The notes below the pieces were generated by a model. That model was not told the DNA's origin and ran no database searches. It worked only from the letters and a program-made list of their open reading frames with translations. The position numbers were made by a program, and so were the translations under genes. From the NCBI RefSeq assembly GCF_027244095.1, contig NC_069671.1, positions 372,001-436,000 of the forward strand: DNA of 64,000 nt. Reading direction: 5' to 3'. Source of the DNA: Hemicordylus capensis (Eukaryota; Chordata; Lepidosauria; Squamata; Cordylidae). Below are positions 33,801 to 45,179 of the stretch, piece after piece (within the stretch, counting starts at the first letter, position 1; every line of letters begins with the position of its first letter).

Positions 33801-36800
33801 TGGGTCTGAACCCCTTGTCAAGCCACCCAAGCGGCTGGCCACCACCACACCCGCTGGCAGAGGACCCCACCAACCAACCAACAAGGCCCTGTGTGGAAGA
33901 GGTCTGCCCTTTGGCCGGCCCGAAATGCCCTGGCCATCGGTTTCACGGGATGCTGGACTAGAGAGACGCAGGGTCTTCCTTGCCGGAAGAGGGGCTGGCA
34001 GGAGACAGAGGTGTTTGTGGTGTGGGGGGAAATGGGGAAAGCCTGGGGCAGGCAGCATAGAGCCGGGCGGTGGTGCTCCGCCCCTTCCTCCGGGGCCAGG
34101 CCCTTCCAGCCCCTCCAGGCCTGCAGAGAGGGGGCGGGCAGGCAGGACTCACCAAGCCGCTGCTCAAGATGTAGAAGTCGTCGCCAGAGAAGAGGGTGCC
34201 CGGGTAGGAGGAGAAAGCCTGGGTGTGCCCAGGGATGGGGGTGCCACCTGGAGACAAAAGCAGCCGTCAGCACCTTCCCGGCCACAGACACCACGGCCCG
34301 CCCTGGTGCCCGCCTTGAAGGGTGGGCCGAGGTCTGCACCCCCCCCACCCCCTTCTGTGGCCAAGCAGAATGGGAATCGGGGCCGCTCCCTAGAGCAGCT
34401 CACGCCTCCGGTGTATCTGAGAAGCTCCGGGCTGGAGGCGTCTGGTGCGGCACAGAGAGCAAGAGTGCGGAAACCTGTTGGCCAAGCCGGGGGGGTGGGG
34501 GCTGTGACAGGGGGAGGGGGGGCTTGTGTCCACCCCCTGCTTGTGGGCTTCTGAAGGCAGAGCCGTGGCGGGCCGCTCTGGGAAACAAAAAGCGGGGCTG
34601 ATGCTGACCCACTTGCCGCAACTGCCCGTGCTGGGATGGCGGGGCGGGGGGGCTCTCTCTCCTGCCCCCCAGGGCAGTACCTTCCATTTCCAGCAGCGGG
34701 GTGGGGGTGGGCTTTGCTCCAGACAAAGGGGGCGGCAGCAGAAAGCGCAGAGGTGCTGGGAGGAGGCAAAAGGGACGCTGGGAAATAACGCTCCTCCCAG
34801 CGCTTTCCCAGGGAAAACTGCATTCCCCGGATGCCCTTGGGAGCCCCGCTCGCCTCCCTCCCACCCAGCATCGCCGTGCTTCCGGGCGCCTCTGGTTTCA
34901 GTGCAAAGCTGTCACACACACACACACACCCCCAGTGCTGGAAACAGAGAGTAGTGCATGGGGGAGGGGCACGGGGAAGCCCCACCCCACCTACCCACCC
35001 ACCCCCCCACCCCCTGGCAGCACTGGGGACATGCCCAACAGTCACTGGCATCGGACTTTTGCTCTCAGCCAGCCAGCAGGCCGCGTTCCGACAACCCTGC
35101 CTGGCTCTGGCTTGAGCCCCGTCTGCAAATGGGGAAATAAGAAGGGCTTCTCTTTGGATCCCTGAGAGAACGGAGAACGGAGGGGAGCTCTCTGCAGGCT
35201 CAGGATGACGGGCAGGGGTTGGAGCTCGGGGGGGGGGGGGTCTCCCTTCCGTGGAACAAGCGGCCCTCTTGTGGCTCCCCAAAGACCCTCCGTTTTGGCG
35301 GCAGCAGCTGGCCGCGAAGCACGACGAGAGGGCAGCCGCCGCTCTCTTCGCCCCAGCCTGGCGGTTCTTGGGGTCCCGGCTGCTGTTCATTGCTGTGAAG
35401 AGCATCGCTGCTCCAGCCCCCCTCGTGGACGCCACCTGCAGGGCCTGCCGGAGACCTCCTCAGCTGGGGTGCTGGCTGCCCCCCCCGGCCCCCCCCCCGC
35501 TTTGGGGCTGCTCACTTGTGCGCGAAGTCCGGAAGGGCAAGGTGTACTTCTTCAGGATGCGCAGCATGGCCTGGTAGGTGTTCCAGGTGTCGTGGGAGAC
35601 AAGCAGGTCCCGGTTGCCGGGCAGCAGCTTGATGAGGGCTGAGCAGGACCCGGAGCCCAGGACCCGCTGCCTTCCGGACTTGTTGAAGGCCGACTCCAGG
35701 TCTTCCAAATCGCCCCCGAGCTGGAACAGACTAGCGGAGGGAGCCAGGCAGGTGGGCTGAGAGGACTCCCAGATGCAGTCCACTACAACTCCCAGCATCC
35801 CCAGCTGCAGTGGCCTTTGGCTGGAGATGATGGGAGTTGCAGTCCACGACAGCTGGGGATCCCCGTTAGAGGGAACACTGCTGAGAAGGCAGCCGCTGCC
35901 CCCTCAGTGAGCACACACCCACTAGCGCTGGTGTGCCTGGGGATGATGGGAGTTGTAGTCCAGCAGCATCTGGGGGCCCAAGAGTGAGGAGCCGCATATT
36001 AAGATCATCGGGGGAGGTCTGGTTGCGGCTGCCGCTGGCTCGTTTGGTGGTGACCCAAAAGCGGGCTCTCTCTAGGGTTGCCCCATCGAGGCTCTGGAAC
36101 ACCCTCCCACATGACATCAGAATCTCCCCATCCCTGGCTGTTTTTAAATGACTTTTGAAAACACACCTGTTTCATCAGGCTTTCAGTGTATGCTGTTTTA
36201 AAGTTGCATTTATGGTCATTTGAATCCGTCTGATATGCTTTTGGGGTCTTAGTTGCTGTCTCTTTACATTGTAAACCACCCTGAGATTTTATTGAGGACA
36301 GCATATAAAAGGTGTTCAATCAATACAATGAACGTGGTCGAGTGACTCAACCGCTGGGATCCTCGGCTGGGGGGACCCCAGGCACAAAGCCCGCTCCGGG
36401 ACCACCATGGGCGAAGGCCTCCGGGTAACAGACCTCACAGGGCTGTTGTGAGAAGTGCACGGAGGCAGAAAGCGTGGGAGAAAAATAAACACGGCAGCCC
36501 CAATGGAGGCGAAACCCACTAATTACACCGATAACGAGCGTGTGGAAGCCTCAGGGCTGTGGCGGCCGACATGCAGGCCCAAAGCCCAGAGAGCAACCGG
36601 GGGCAGACCCAGGCGAGCAGCTCCGCTGGTCCACACCTTCCTTCGGGGCATCTGCTGAACAGTCCGGCCCAGCTGCGCCTCCAGGCCCCGGGGCCTCCCC
36701 CCCCCGCCCGCTGCCCCTGCCCCTCCCACGCAGGCCTTGCACACAGCAGGAAGGGGGACTCACAGGAAGCCAAAGGGGGCGATGGAGAACTGGCCGGTGG

Positions 36801-39800
36801 GGAAGGCCACCTGCTCGTTGTAGCCATCCTCGAGGCCCTTCAGCTGCAGGAGAGCGAGGCGGACCTGGACAGGCGGGGAGCAGAAGAGCCACTCACTGGC
36901 CCGGAGGCGGAAGGCAGGTGCCCACAGCAGACTGCCCTGAGGGCGCCACCCCCACCCCCACCCCCACCCCCACCCCCACCCCGGCGTCCCTACTCAGCTC
37001 ACCCCCAGGACGTCGTTCTCCTGCGCCTGGTTCGCTGGAGTGGGCAGGGCCTGCTCAAACCCGCCTGCTTGCATGTGCAGGATGCATCCATGCCAACCAA
37101 CTCGGGCTGCTCTTTGGAGCAAGCAGGCCAACAGAGAGAGGAGACGATGCCCAGGGCAGCCAGGCAGCAACCCTCGGGCGCCACACTTTCCTTCTGCCCA
37201 CACCTACGGTTTCCAGTCTCTGACAGGCAGCAGCTCCTGGCCACAATAGCTGAAGAACCGGCCTCTCCCTCCAGCTGCAGCCGGGTTAGAACCCTGGTCA
37301 GGCAGAAGGTCCCGGCCGTCCAGCACCCTGCTTCTGTGGGGCTGGGGCCGCAGCTCAGAGGCAGAGCATCCGCTCCCCGTCTCCGTCCCTGCTGGCAGCA
37401 TCTCCAGGCAGGGCCGGGAGAAACTCCTGCCTGGAAGCTTGGAGAGCCAGACCCAGCCGGCGAGGACAGACTAGCGACCAGGCAGCTTCCTACATCCTTC
37501 TCACGGTGACCAGCCAGATGCCCCTGGGAAGCCCACAAGCAGCACTTGGGGGGCAGAATTGTGGCCTGTTTCGAAGCTGTTCTTACTGTCTACATTCCCG
37601 CTCTGATTTGCGTGGCGTGTTTCCTGCAAACCACTCAGAGCGGTGCGTTGGGGGCAGCCGACAAACATGCTCCACCCATCCCTACCTGGTACCAGTAAGG
37701 CGAGTCTGCTTGTGCCTCCATCTGCTGCGCCATCCAGGCCAGGTTGGCTTCGATGTAGCCCTTCAGCTTCTGGCAGTAGTCCGCCTGGTACTTGAAGGGG
37801 CCACAGTAGCCCAGCATGGTGTTCATCCAGTGCATGTAGATGAGCTGCAAGGCGCAAGGCAGAGAGTCAGGGGACGGCGGGGGGGGGGAGCAGCCACTCT
37901 GGTTGAACTGCCCCCGCAGGATCAGGCCACGCCAGCCCAGGGAACCTTCTGTTCCACCCCTCCCAGCACCTGGCACCGTGTTCTGGTAGACTGCCTCTGA
38001 ATGGGGAGGTTCGTCTAGGGGGTGAGCAAGAGAGCAAGGAGGGCATGGACTCAAGTCTGAGACAGGGAGAACAGGCAGCGCAGAGTTTCCTGGCTCAGGC
38101 ATGACGCCCCACGCCGGCCCCGATCCACCCCCAGCACGGCATCCCTCCAGCGATTGTTGCTGGTGTCTGCCTCAATGCTTCTTTGGCGACAGGGAGCCAG
38201 CATTTGTTTGTTTATTGCTTCTCCATGAAAACCACTTTGGAAACATTTGTTGCAAAGTGGTCTATAAATATTTGCTGCTGCTGCTGCTGCTGCTGCTGTT
38301 GTTAAGCAGCCAGGAAGTTTCTCTCGGGGAGAGGAGGGCAGGGCCGCGGGCAGAGGGCCCACTCCAGGCAGCGGGTGCTCACTCCCCCCCCCCCGTGGTC
38401 TGTGGGAGGCCTGAGCCACAGACAGCTCTTCCCCAGCCAAGCCCTCCAGCCGTGCAGGGGGCCCAGCAGAGCAGACACAGGCAGGCCGAGAGGCCGGGAC
38501 CAGGAAGGGGAAGCCGAGAGGCCGAGAAGGCGGCCCGGAAGGAGCCCGGCTCAGCCTGGCTGGGACATCCTGCCTTTCCGCCCGTCTCCGCTGCAGCTGC
38601 CGCGCTGGGCCCATCTGCAGCCCCGGCCGGGGTGGTGCCCAGGCTACAATCCGCCACCCAGAGACCATCCGGACGCCCCTGCTGCCTCTCTAGTTGCCCC
38701 AGAGCAGCAAGGGGACGACTCTGTTTTCCGTGAAGGTGCAAAGCAGAGGGAAGGGCACTCTGCACATGTTCAGAGATGACCTCGTTGTTCTCCAGACCTG
38801 AAGCCCAGGCCTCGCGCGGCATGTTCTCCCTAGTGAGCCTGAGAGGCAAGGAGGGCGAGGAGACAGACCAGCTGCGCCTGGCCCTCTCTCCCGTGCTCTG
38901 CGCCGACACTCACCTGGCCCGACACGGCCGCTTCCGCCAGCCCTGCGGCATAGGCCTGGAGGCTGTCATTGTACTGTGCGTTGGTGGCGAGTTCCAAGGC
39001 GGCCCACCTGGCAGAGAGAGAGGGGGGGGGCTCAGGGCTGGGAGAACCCCTCCCCTCTGCATGCTCCCCTTTCCCGCCTGGCACTACAAGGCGGCTGCTG
39101 GGGCTGGGGATGATGGGAGTTGTAGTCCAACATCATCTGGGAGCCCAGATTTGGGAGCCCTTGAATGGGGCCCAAGCCAGGCCCCCCTCTGTGGGTGGCT
39201 TCCCTGCCCAGCTGCTCTCAGCGAAGGGAAGGCAAGTTACCGCCTCCCTACCGGAGAACCCCCCAGACAGAGGCGGGGGAGGGATCCATCCCAGGGAGTT
39301 TAACTTGATGCCACTGATCTCGAGGAGCGGGGGGGGGGCTAAGCAAGGGAGCCCCCCTCCCTTTGAGGACAACCTGGCCAGCAACACGAGAGCAGGCAGA
39401 GGCAGAGAGCGCGCGCCGGCACTTTGGTCAGGAGACGGCCCGTCATGTGACTACTAGCAAGGTCCAGCTTCTTCCCCACGGAGACCTCGATGGGGCGGGC
39501 GAGGCAGAGGCCCCACACGTGACTCCTGCTGCTGTTTAAGCGGCAGGAACAGCAAGCGGAGGAAGGGCGCGCGACTCTACCCCCCCCCCCGACGACAGAC
39601 ACTCTTGCCGGCAGATCTGGAGTTCAGTCGGCCAGGGGCTCTCTGAAGAAGCGTGGGGACCACACACACACCCCAGATATGGTGGGTGGGACTACAACTC
39701 CCATCACTCCCAGCTGCAGTTCATTGCGGCTGAGGCTGATGGGAGTTGTAGTTCAGCAACCTCTGGAGGACCGCCGGTCGGGGTTGGGGTTGGGGTCGCC

Positions 39801-40049
39801 CGCCCGCCCGTCCTACCCGGTGTCCCGGATCCCTTCGGTCAGGTTGGCCCAGGCGACGGCCGCGGGGTGCCAGCCGCTCACGATCTGCGGCTGCCCCGAA
39901 GCGGGGTCCAGCAGCACCGAGCAGCTGCGGGGAGGCTCCGAGCCGGCGCCCGGGAAGCGGGGGGGCCCGGCGGCTTGCAGGGGGCCCGGCGGCGGCAGCA
40001 GCAGCCCCAGCGCCGGCAGCAGGAGGAGCCGAGGCGGCAGCAGCGCCAT
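27860..40049 (-). CDS. PLBD2: Putative phospholipase B-like 2 (lysosomal Ntn hydrolase)
   Basis: Secreted/lysosomal glycoprotein of the phospholipase B-like family (LAMA-like, 66.3-kDa lysosomal protein); its physiological substrate is not settled. Twelve coding exons on the minus strand: 40049-39817, 39007-38914, 37844-37686, 36864-36764, 35730-35516, 34247-34153, 33449-33289, 32018-31923, 31171-31100, 30536-30384, 29506-29344 and 28027-27860. All borders are GT-AG; 1,710 nt give 569 aa (human 589). The amino end is a signal peptide (MALLPPRLLLLPALGLLL). Cys225 in LGSGSCSAL matches the cysteine that becomes the catalytic amino terminus after self-cleavage. Other family marks are QYNDSLQAYAAG, SSYPGTLFSGDDFY, NNQWMVVDYKAF, YWASYN and LLHMGHPDLWKF. 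Several N-glycosylation sequons are present (NLT, NDS, NAS, NQT, NGT). An in-frame ATG at 40109 would add 20 residues before the signal peptide; 40049 has the better context (TCCATGG). No clear polyA signal was found close after the stop. Confidence 0.96.
29765..29945 (-). mobile_element. tRNA-headed SINE, decayed
   Basis: GGAATCAGAGCCTTGCTCCGTCTAGC and CACTGGCTGGCAGCAGCAGC match the complement of the body; the head half is poorly kept. In PLBD2 intron 10. Confidence 0.5.
29955..30345 (+). mobile_element. LINE 3' end (CR1/L3-like)
   Basis: Same family as 10745-11100: CTTCACACAACGCACCATCA, GAATTCCCTGCCACAAGCTG, and the 3' UTR to GCCTGATCCAGCAGCAGGGCTGCTCTGATGTTC. In PLBD2 intron 10. Confidence 0.7.
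32130..32345 (+). mobile_element. LINE 3' end (L2-like)
   Basis: TTTAATTGTGTCTTTTTTAC, CTGTAAACTGCCTTGGGATT and GGCGGTATATAAATTTAAC, ending in an AATAAATAAATAA tail. Almost the same sequence occurs at 43560-43815. In PLBD2 intron 7. Confidence 0.7.
33598..33800 (-). mobile_element. LINE 3' UTR fragment (CR1/L3-like)
   Basis: CCCTGCTGCTGGATCAGGCC, CACAGTGCCCACCAGACGCC and GGCTGGAGGGGCC are complements of the 3' UTR seen at 10745-11100. In PLBD2 intron 6. Confidence 0.6.
35779..35858. repeat. Inverted ACTACAACTCCCA-type repeat
   Basis: CCACTACAACTCCCAGCATCCCC faces GATGATGGGAGTTGCAGTCC. A single further arm lies at 35938-35965. In PLBD2 intron 4. Confidence 0.6.
35990..36330 (+). mobile_element. 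LINE 3' end (L2-like)
   Basis: The plus strand encodes LWNTLPHDIRISPSLAVFK and LLKTHLFHQAF, the end of an L2-type reverse-transcriptase ORF, then TTGTAAACCACCCTGAGATT and the usual TATAAAAGGTGTTCAATCAA tail. In PLBD2 intron 4. Confidence 0.7.
36947..36983. repeat. (CCCCCA)n minisatellite
   Basis: About six CCCCCA units, a G-rich strand on the sense side of PLBD2 (intron 3) that could form a G-quadruplex. Confidence 0.9.
37345..37490 (+). mobile_element. tRNA-headed SINE
   Basis: GGGCCGCAGCTCAGAGGCAGAGCATCC resembles the A-box half of a tRNA, followed by GCTGGCAGCATCTCCAGGCAGGG and the common body. In PLBD2 intron 3. Confidence 0.65.
38190..38305 (+). mobile_element. LINE tail ending in a GCT repeat
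   Basis: AAACCACTTTGGAAACATTTGTTGCAAAGTGG then TCTATAAATATTTGCTGCTG; the terminal short repeat has grown to a CTG run (38273-38304). Same family as 59265-59440. In PLBD2 intron 2. Confidence 0.6.
39687..39762. repeat. Inverted ACTACAACTCCCA-type repeat
   Basis: GGACTACAACTCCCATCACTCCC faces GCTGATGGGAGTTGTAGTTC, about 60 bases inside PLBD2 intron 1. A single arm also occurs at 39105-39135. Confidence 0.6.
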
Positions 40050-40700
40050 GGACGGCAGGGCGGGCGGGCGCCTGGCAGCTGCTGCGGCTGTACTGGGGGC
40101 CCCCACCACGTGAGCCGCCGCTGATCACGCCGCCGCCGGCCGGAGGAGGAGGAGCCCGGCTGGCAGCGGGCCGCTCGCTCACCCGAGGCCGCTGCTGTGC
40201 CGGCCACGTCCCCAGGAGGGAGCCCCAGCCACGAGGAGGAGGAGGAGGAGGAGGGCGAGCGGGTGGGGGGGAGCCCCCGGATCTGGCCCCGTCTCGGTCT
40301 CCTGGAGGAGGCGGAGGGGCTTACTCGGAAGCAAGCCCGACTCACGGGCTCCTCCCTGCCTAGAACGGGGCTTGCAGCCCCCTCGTCGGGCATTCGGTTT
40401 CCAGAGGGAGGGAGCCGTCAGTCGGACTCCCTTGCCGAGAGAGCTCACGGGCGGGCGGGCGGGCGGGCAGGGCGAGAAGGTTGCCCTGCTCTTTGTGTGT
40501 GTGTGTCCCCCACCTTCAGGGGTAGACTGCCTTTGCACGTGGAGGCTCCCTCCGACTAGCGGGGCTCCTCCTCAGAACAAGCTGCCAGCGGGGCGCGGGA
40601 TGGAAGCAAGACGGACCCTCGTGCGGAGCGCAGGGCGGAGGAGCGCTCTTGGGAGTGCAAAGCGCTTCCCGCGTCTCATCTTCTCACCCCAAGCCAGGGA
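39790..40700 (-). promoter_or_regulatory. PLBD2: CpG island over PLBD2 exon 1
   Basis: CpG-dense sequence covers the first PLBD2 exon and about 600 bases upstream, with GGCGGGCGGGCGGGCGG boxes near 40450 and an E-box CACGTG just before the ATG (about 40108). No TATA box is seen. CACGTG resembles a CLEAR/TFEB-type lysosomal gene element, but a single E-box is weak evidence. Confidence 0.55.
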
Positions 40701-41459
40701 CCCTGGAAGGGAAGTACGGTGACTTCTTTTATTTGAACCCGGGGAGTTCCAGTGTGCACCCAGTCCCAGGGCAGCGGCTCTCATAGCACTGGTCGTTCTT
40801 TGTTCATCTGCAGGACCTGGTCTGCGGAGGTAGACTGCCTGTGTGCATGGAGGCTCCACGGCACCGCTCGATGAGACCAACGGGGTCTCCTCGCCCAGCA
40901 TCCACTTTCCAAAGGCAGCCAGTCAGATGCCTTTGAGAGCTGTCGCTGGAAGCTCAGAAGTGCCTTTGACAGTGAGCTGGCCTCCTTCACTGCTGCCATG
41001 TTCTCCTGTGATGCGCCCACTGGCTGCACCTGAACCTGTACCTGGGACTGACCGGCTAAAACCTAAGATGGCGACTAGGCCTGCTCAGGATTCAGGAAGC
41101 AAGAGATGCCTTGGTGTGGGGAATTCTCACTGAATTCTGGGAAATGACTCCCCAAAGGGATGTGTGTGTTGCTTGTGTCTGGTGAAATGTGTGCCCTTTT
41201 ATGATGCTTCTGTCCTGCAAACAAGTGCCTTGAGCTGGTAAGACAGATGGGTTGCATGGCCTCTTCCCCCACATTGAATTACTGAGGAGACCAGAGACTG
41301 CCGGTTGAGCTGGCCTGGTTTTGCATCCGAAGGACATATTCTCCCTGGAACAAGAGACGCTTGTGGGAACAAGCAGGAAACATCCCTGCTGTTGATAAGA
41401 ACCAACTAACAAAACATTCAGGATGTGAAAGCATTTGATCGACGCCTTTATGGTCCGAT

Positions 41460-41600
41460 GCACTGCCTCTTTTATTTTATTTATTTACTTATTTATTTGA
41501 TTTATATTTTGCAGCGTTCAGGAGATTTGATTGATTGATATCTCTGTAAACCGCTTTGGGACAAGCTGTATATAAAAATTTGTCGCATTCAAATCCATAT
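41460..41600 (+). mobile_element. LINE tail (L2-like)
   Basis: ATTT repeats, then CTCTGTAAACCGCTTTGGGACAAGCTGTATATAAAA, the common L2-like 3' end. Confidence 0.5.
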
Positions 41601-42064
41601 TTGTCCTATTGAGATAGGCAAATGCTAGAGATCAAAGGTTTTAAAACTAGCTAAGAAGACCAGCTGCGAGGAGGCGGGGGGGGGGCGCCTTGGGGCTCCG
41701 GGCCTCGCGCCTGACTTGCTGGCGGCCTTGCTTGCCTGCCAGCCCGATCCAGCAGCAGACCGAGTCCTTGTCTCTGCCGGGAGAACATGTCTGTCCGACC
41801 CGTTCCGGACCTGCGCTCTCCGAGCCCCACCTGAATCGGAGGCCGACGCTTCCATCGAGCGAACCCCAACCGGGAACATCACCTCGCTACGGCCAGCCTT
41901 CGCCCAGCCACACGCATCCCCTCTCTTTGCAATGCTTTGATGGGCCGCAGTGGACGCTTTCGCACACAGTCTGTGTTTCCTGCGGTGCCTGCTTCCGCCA
42001 GGAATGGCTGTAGCTGACTCGGGAACTTGAGAGCCCCCGGAGGGCCGTGTGCCTGATCCCCTGG

Positions 42065-42195
42065 ACTCTGGTCTCGCTCCAGGGCCTGCACAGTCTGCAG
42101 GGTGACACCCTCTCCTTTGAAGGCAGCTGGGAAACTACACTGGGTGCAGAATGAGGCTGCCAGGAGGCTGCTAGGACAGCATGTACATCTGGCCC
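42065..42195 (+). mobile_element. L2-like LINE internal fragment
   Basis: CACTGGGTGCAGAATGAGGCTGCCAGGAGG encodes LQNEAARRLL-like residues seen in the C-terminal part of L2 reverse transcriptases. Confidence 0.4.
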
Positions 42196-42239
42196 CCGTC
42201 CGGCAGCCGTTCCCCTTTCCTTTCTGATTGGCATGTGTG

Positions 42240-42345
42240 TCATACAGGAAGCTGCCTTCTACGGAGTCAGACCCTTGGTCCATCTCGCTCGGGATTGTCT
42301 GCTCTGACTGGCAGCAGCTCTTCAGGGTTTCAGGCAGGAGTGGTT
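42240..42345 (-). mobile_element. SINE body fragment
   Basis: ATACAGGAAGCTGCCTTCTA, GAGTCAGACCCTTGGTCCATC and TGACTGGCAGCAGCTCTTCAG are the complement of the shared SINE body; the head is missing. Confidence 0.65.
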
Positions 42346-42649
42346 GCCCCCACCTGCCCGCCCCTCCCTTACAGGAGCTGTCTCCAGCCTGGGACCACCC
42401 CCGGATACCAAGCAGGGACTCGGCTGCTCAGCTATGGCGCGCTTCCCAGCTCCAGTTAGTGCGGACGGACCAGCCCTTGAAGCCATGAATGGCCCTGAGC
42501 CCGGCTACCTTCAGGGCCACCTGGGCCCGTAGGGACCTGTTGGGGTCCCCTGAGCTCAGCTTCCCGGGCTCTGCTCTCTGACCCCGTACTAACCCGCGTC
42601 CGAGGGGTGGCTCTGGGGGACAGAGACTCTTCCGTGATGGCTCCCCACT

Positions 42650-42910
42650 AGTGGAGCTCTTTCCCTAGGAGCAGCTTGCCACGAAGCCCCGCTCTCTTCC
42701 CAGTTTTAGTGGTGCGCTGAAAACCTTTCTGTCCCATCAGGCATTTAGCGACCGGTTCTGCTGTCACTGCCTTTGATCCGTTCAGACTGGGATGGATGTT
42801 TCACTAATCGGTTTTGATTTTTTTTTTAAACTGATGATTGTACATTTTACTCAGATTCATCTCTGTAAGCCACTGCCTTGGGAAAATTATATTTCTAAGG
42901 CTGGATACAG
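42650..42910 (+). mobile_element. LINE 3' end (L2-like), decayed
   Basis: GAAAACCTTTCTGTCCCATCAGGCATTTAG and CTCTGTAAGCCACTGCCTTGGG match the L2-like 3' pattern. Confidence 0.5.
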
Positions 42911-43100
42911 ATGCCTAAAATAAAGTCAGTGGTCCTCCCCAGCAGCAGGTACATTGCCTTTGAACATGGAGGTTCCATCTGACACTCACTATCTGCCTCT
43001 AATAGCCAGTAATCTGTGGATTGTTTTTAAACATCCCCATCAGCACCACACCTAATGGCAGCGCATTCCCTCCAGGAGCTCCTCAAACCTCTTCATCCCA

Positions 43101-43128
<28 letters not shown>
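43101..43128. repeat. (AC)n microsatellite
   Basis: Fourteen uninterrupted AC units. Confidence 0.95.
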
Positions 43129-43132
<4 letters not shown>

Positions 43133-43479
43133 TAGGGATGTGCCCCTTCTGCTGCACTCGGAGACCCGGCCTCGGCGGCACCAAAGTCCACCTTGAGAGG
43201 CCTGGGCTGTTTCAGCAGAACGCCCTGGCCTGTCCTGGCCGAAAGAGGCCTTGGGTGGCTGGGTCCAGTCGCTCCGCTCTGAGCATGTGATCCTGGAGGA
43301 GCTGCTGTGGCTGCCTTGACCCCCTAATCTCCGAAGGCTCTGATGTCACCACCGGCCAGAGAGAGAGCAGCGGCCCTCCCTCGCTCACTCTTCTCCTGGG
43401 GGGGCAGGGAGAGGGGCAGAGGAGGAGAGGCGGGCACCTTGGGGAGCCTAGTCCGCTGCGCAGTTGCTGCAGCCTCCTC

Positions 43480-43815
43480 TGCAGTGAGTGAGGGGATTCC
43501 CATGGCAGGAGCAGGACTCTGGAATGGCTATCCGCTCCTCAGTTTCCAACACAGCTTTTAGAAAAAATGTAAAGGCTTGGCTTTTTGCCCAGGCATTTCT
43601 TTGGTTCTCTGCTGCTGCTCTGTATAACCTTTATGGCTTTTATGCTGTTTGTTTTAAATTTTTTAATCAGATTTGTTTGATATCCCCGCCCACACACTTA
43701 ATATTTTAATTGTGTCTTTTTTACCATCTTGTGTTAAAAATTTTTTGCTGTAAACTGCCTTGGGATTGCTTTAATGAAAGGCGGTATATAAATGTAACAA
43801 TAAGTAAATAAAATA
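43480..43815 (+). mobile_element. LINE 3' end (L2-like), longer copy
   Basis: Extends further 5' than the copy at 32130-32345 (CTCTGGAATGGCTATCCGCT marks the RT end). The 3' 150 bases differ from that copy at only a few positions. Intergenic between PLBD2 and SLC8B1. Confidence 0.7.
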
Positions 43816-45179
43816 AACAAACCACCCCCTGAGAAACATGGAGTCGTGTTTGTAACAGACTACAAGGTGGGGGGGGCGGTCAGGGAGGGTCAAGTCTTTG
43901 GAGTTCCTCCTGGGCCCTCTGCCTTCACCCCGTTGCCCCCCCTCCCCCCCGCTGCCCAGACTGGGGTTGGGCCTGGGCTAACTCTGGACCCGCCTCTGAC
44001 ACAGAGGAGCTGCTTCTTCTGTGGGTTGGTGCCTTCACGACCAGCCGCCCCCAGAACCCGTCTCCCGCCCCCCCCCACACCCAGCCTGGAACTTGTCCTG
44101 CGCTGACACCAACCACCAGGGACCAGCAGAGCCCCCCCACCCCCGGCCCCACCACCTCCGCCTGCCTTGTGCGCCTTGAGCACTGGAGGAGTCTGCTGCC
44201 TCTTCCCAAGAGAGAGAGCGTGTGAGGCCTGCTGCCCAGATGCAGCCTCTGTTGCTGTGCTGAATGTCGCGAGATTAGTAGCTGCGTGGAGCATCCCATG
44301 TTTTTTTTTTGGGGGGGGAAGCAGGGAAGACATTTCAAACATCACACAATTCTGTTTAAAAAAAAGTTGATTTAAATTGTAAGTGGATTTGGGACCCCAT
44401 CCTGGCTGAAAAGAAGTCTGTCATTGACCAGGCAAAGCCATTTTGTGTTGATGACACTTCTAGGAAGGTTCAAGGGATTTAAGTTTTAAAATCTGTTGCG
44501 TAGGTTTATGTGTTTGCAAAAGGGCCAAGTGGTCCAAATGGCCTTTGCAGTGGCCAAAAGAACAGCAACAGAGACAGCCAGTCGCCAAAGGGACGAGGCA
44601 CTCTGCATATGCTTCAAGTCACTTCTGCTCTTTATGTCACATGCTTTAGGGTTGCAGCCCAGGATGAAAAGGGGGTTAGGGAGGGACAGAGGCTCAGTCC
44701 TAATCACTGCCCACCTAGAATAGCTTCTGCTGCTCGCTGCCCTGTGATCTCTGTGCTGCTTGCCAGTGTCTGGCTCTCCTTTGCTGGGGATTTCAGACAG
44801 AGGCTGGGCAGCCGTCTTCCTGCACCAGGCAGAGAGGGGGGTGGACCTCCGAGGCCCCTTCCCGCTCTAGCATTCTAGGACTCTGTGCTGATGTGGCAGC
44901 AGCCCGGCTGTGCTCAGTGCCGGCCACGCACATCTGCATAAGGTTGCAAGCGCAGGGGAAACATGCACGATGCCACCAAAGGCTTCACAGATGGGGCAGG
45001 TCACGAGTAGAAATGTGGGTGTGGATCAGGGAGGCCGGGAGGGTTTGAGCTTCTTGTGGGGCGGCCTTAGAAAAGCCTCAGTTTTCCTCGACTGTAAAAT
45101 GGGCTGCCTCTGTGTCAAGTCGTGAGGATTCCCAAGGCCCTTTGCACACCTGCAGCCTGAGCCTGTGGCAGAGAATCCC

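Larger units (their letters stand above)
40710..45170. other. Intergenic interval between the PLBD2 and SLC8B1 promoters
   Basis: Mostly L2-like LINE pieces, one SINE fragment and an AC repeat (listed separately). The words TAGACTGCCTNTGCACATGGAGG-like recur here (40830, 42950) and elsewhere (40515, 46350, 56705), probably pieces of one LINE 3' region. At 44380-45100 nothing is recognised. Confidence 0.4.

Noticed and set aside
34164-35435. 423-codon minus-strand open frame
   Set aside because: It spans a PLBD2 intron (34248-35515) in a GC-rich stretch; only the part in exon 6 overlaps real coding sequence and in another frame.
36947-36983. CRISPR-like or telomeric array
   Set aside because: Simple CCCCCA repeats without spacers; neither a CRISPR array nor TTAGGG units.
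40047-40109. ATG at 40109 as the PLBD2 start
   Set aside because: It is in frame and cannot be excluded, but it would place 20 Ala/Arg/Pro-rich residues ahead of a normal signal peptide; the ATG at 40049 has a better context.
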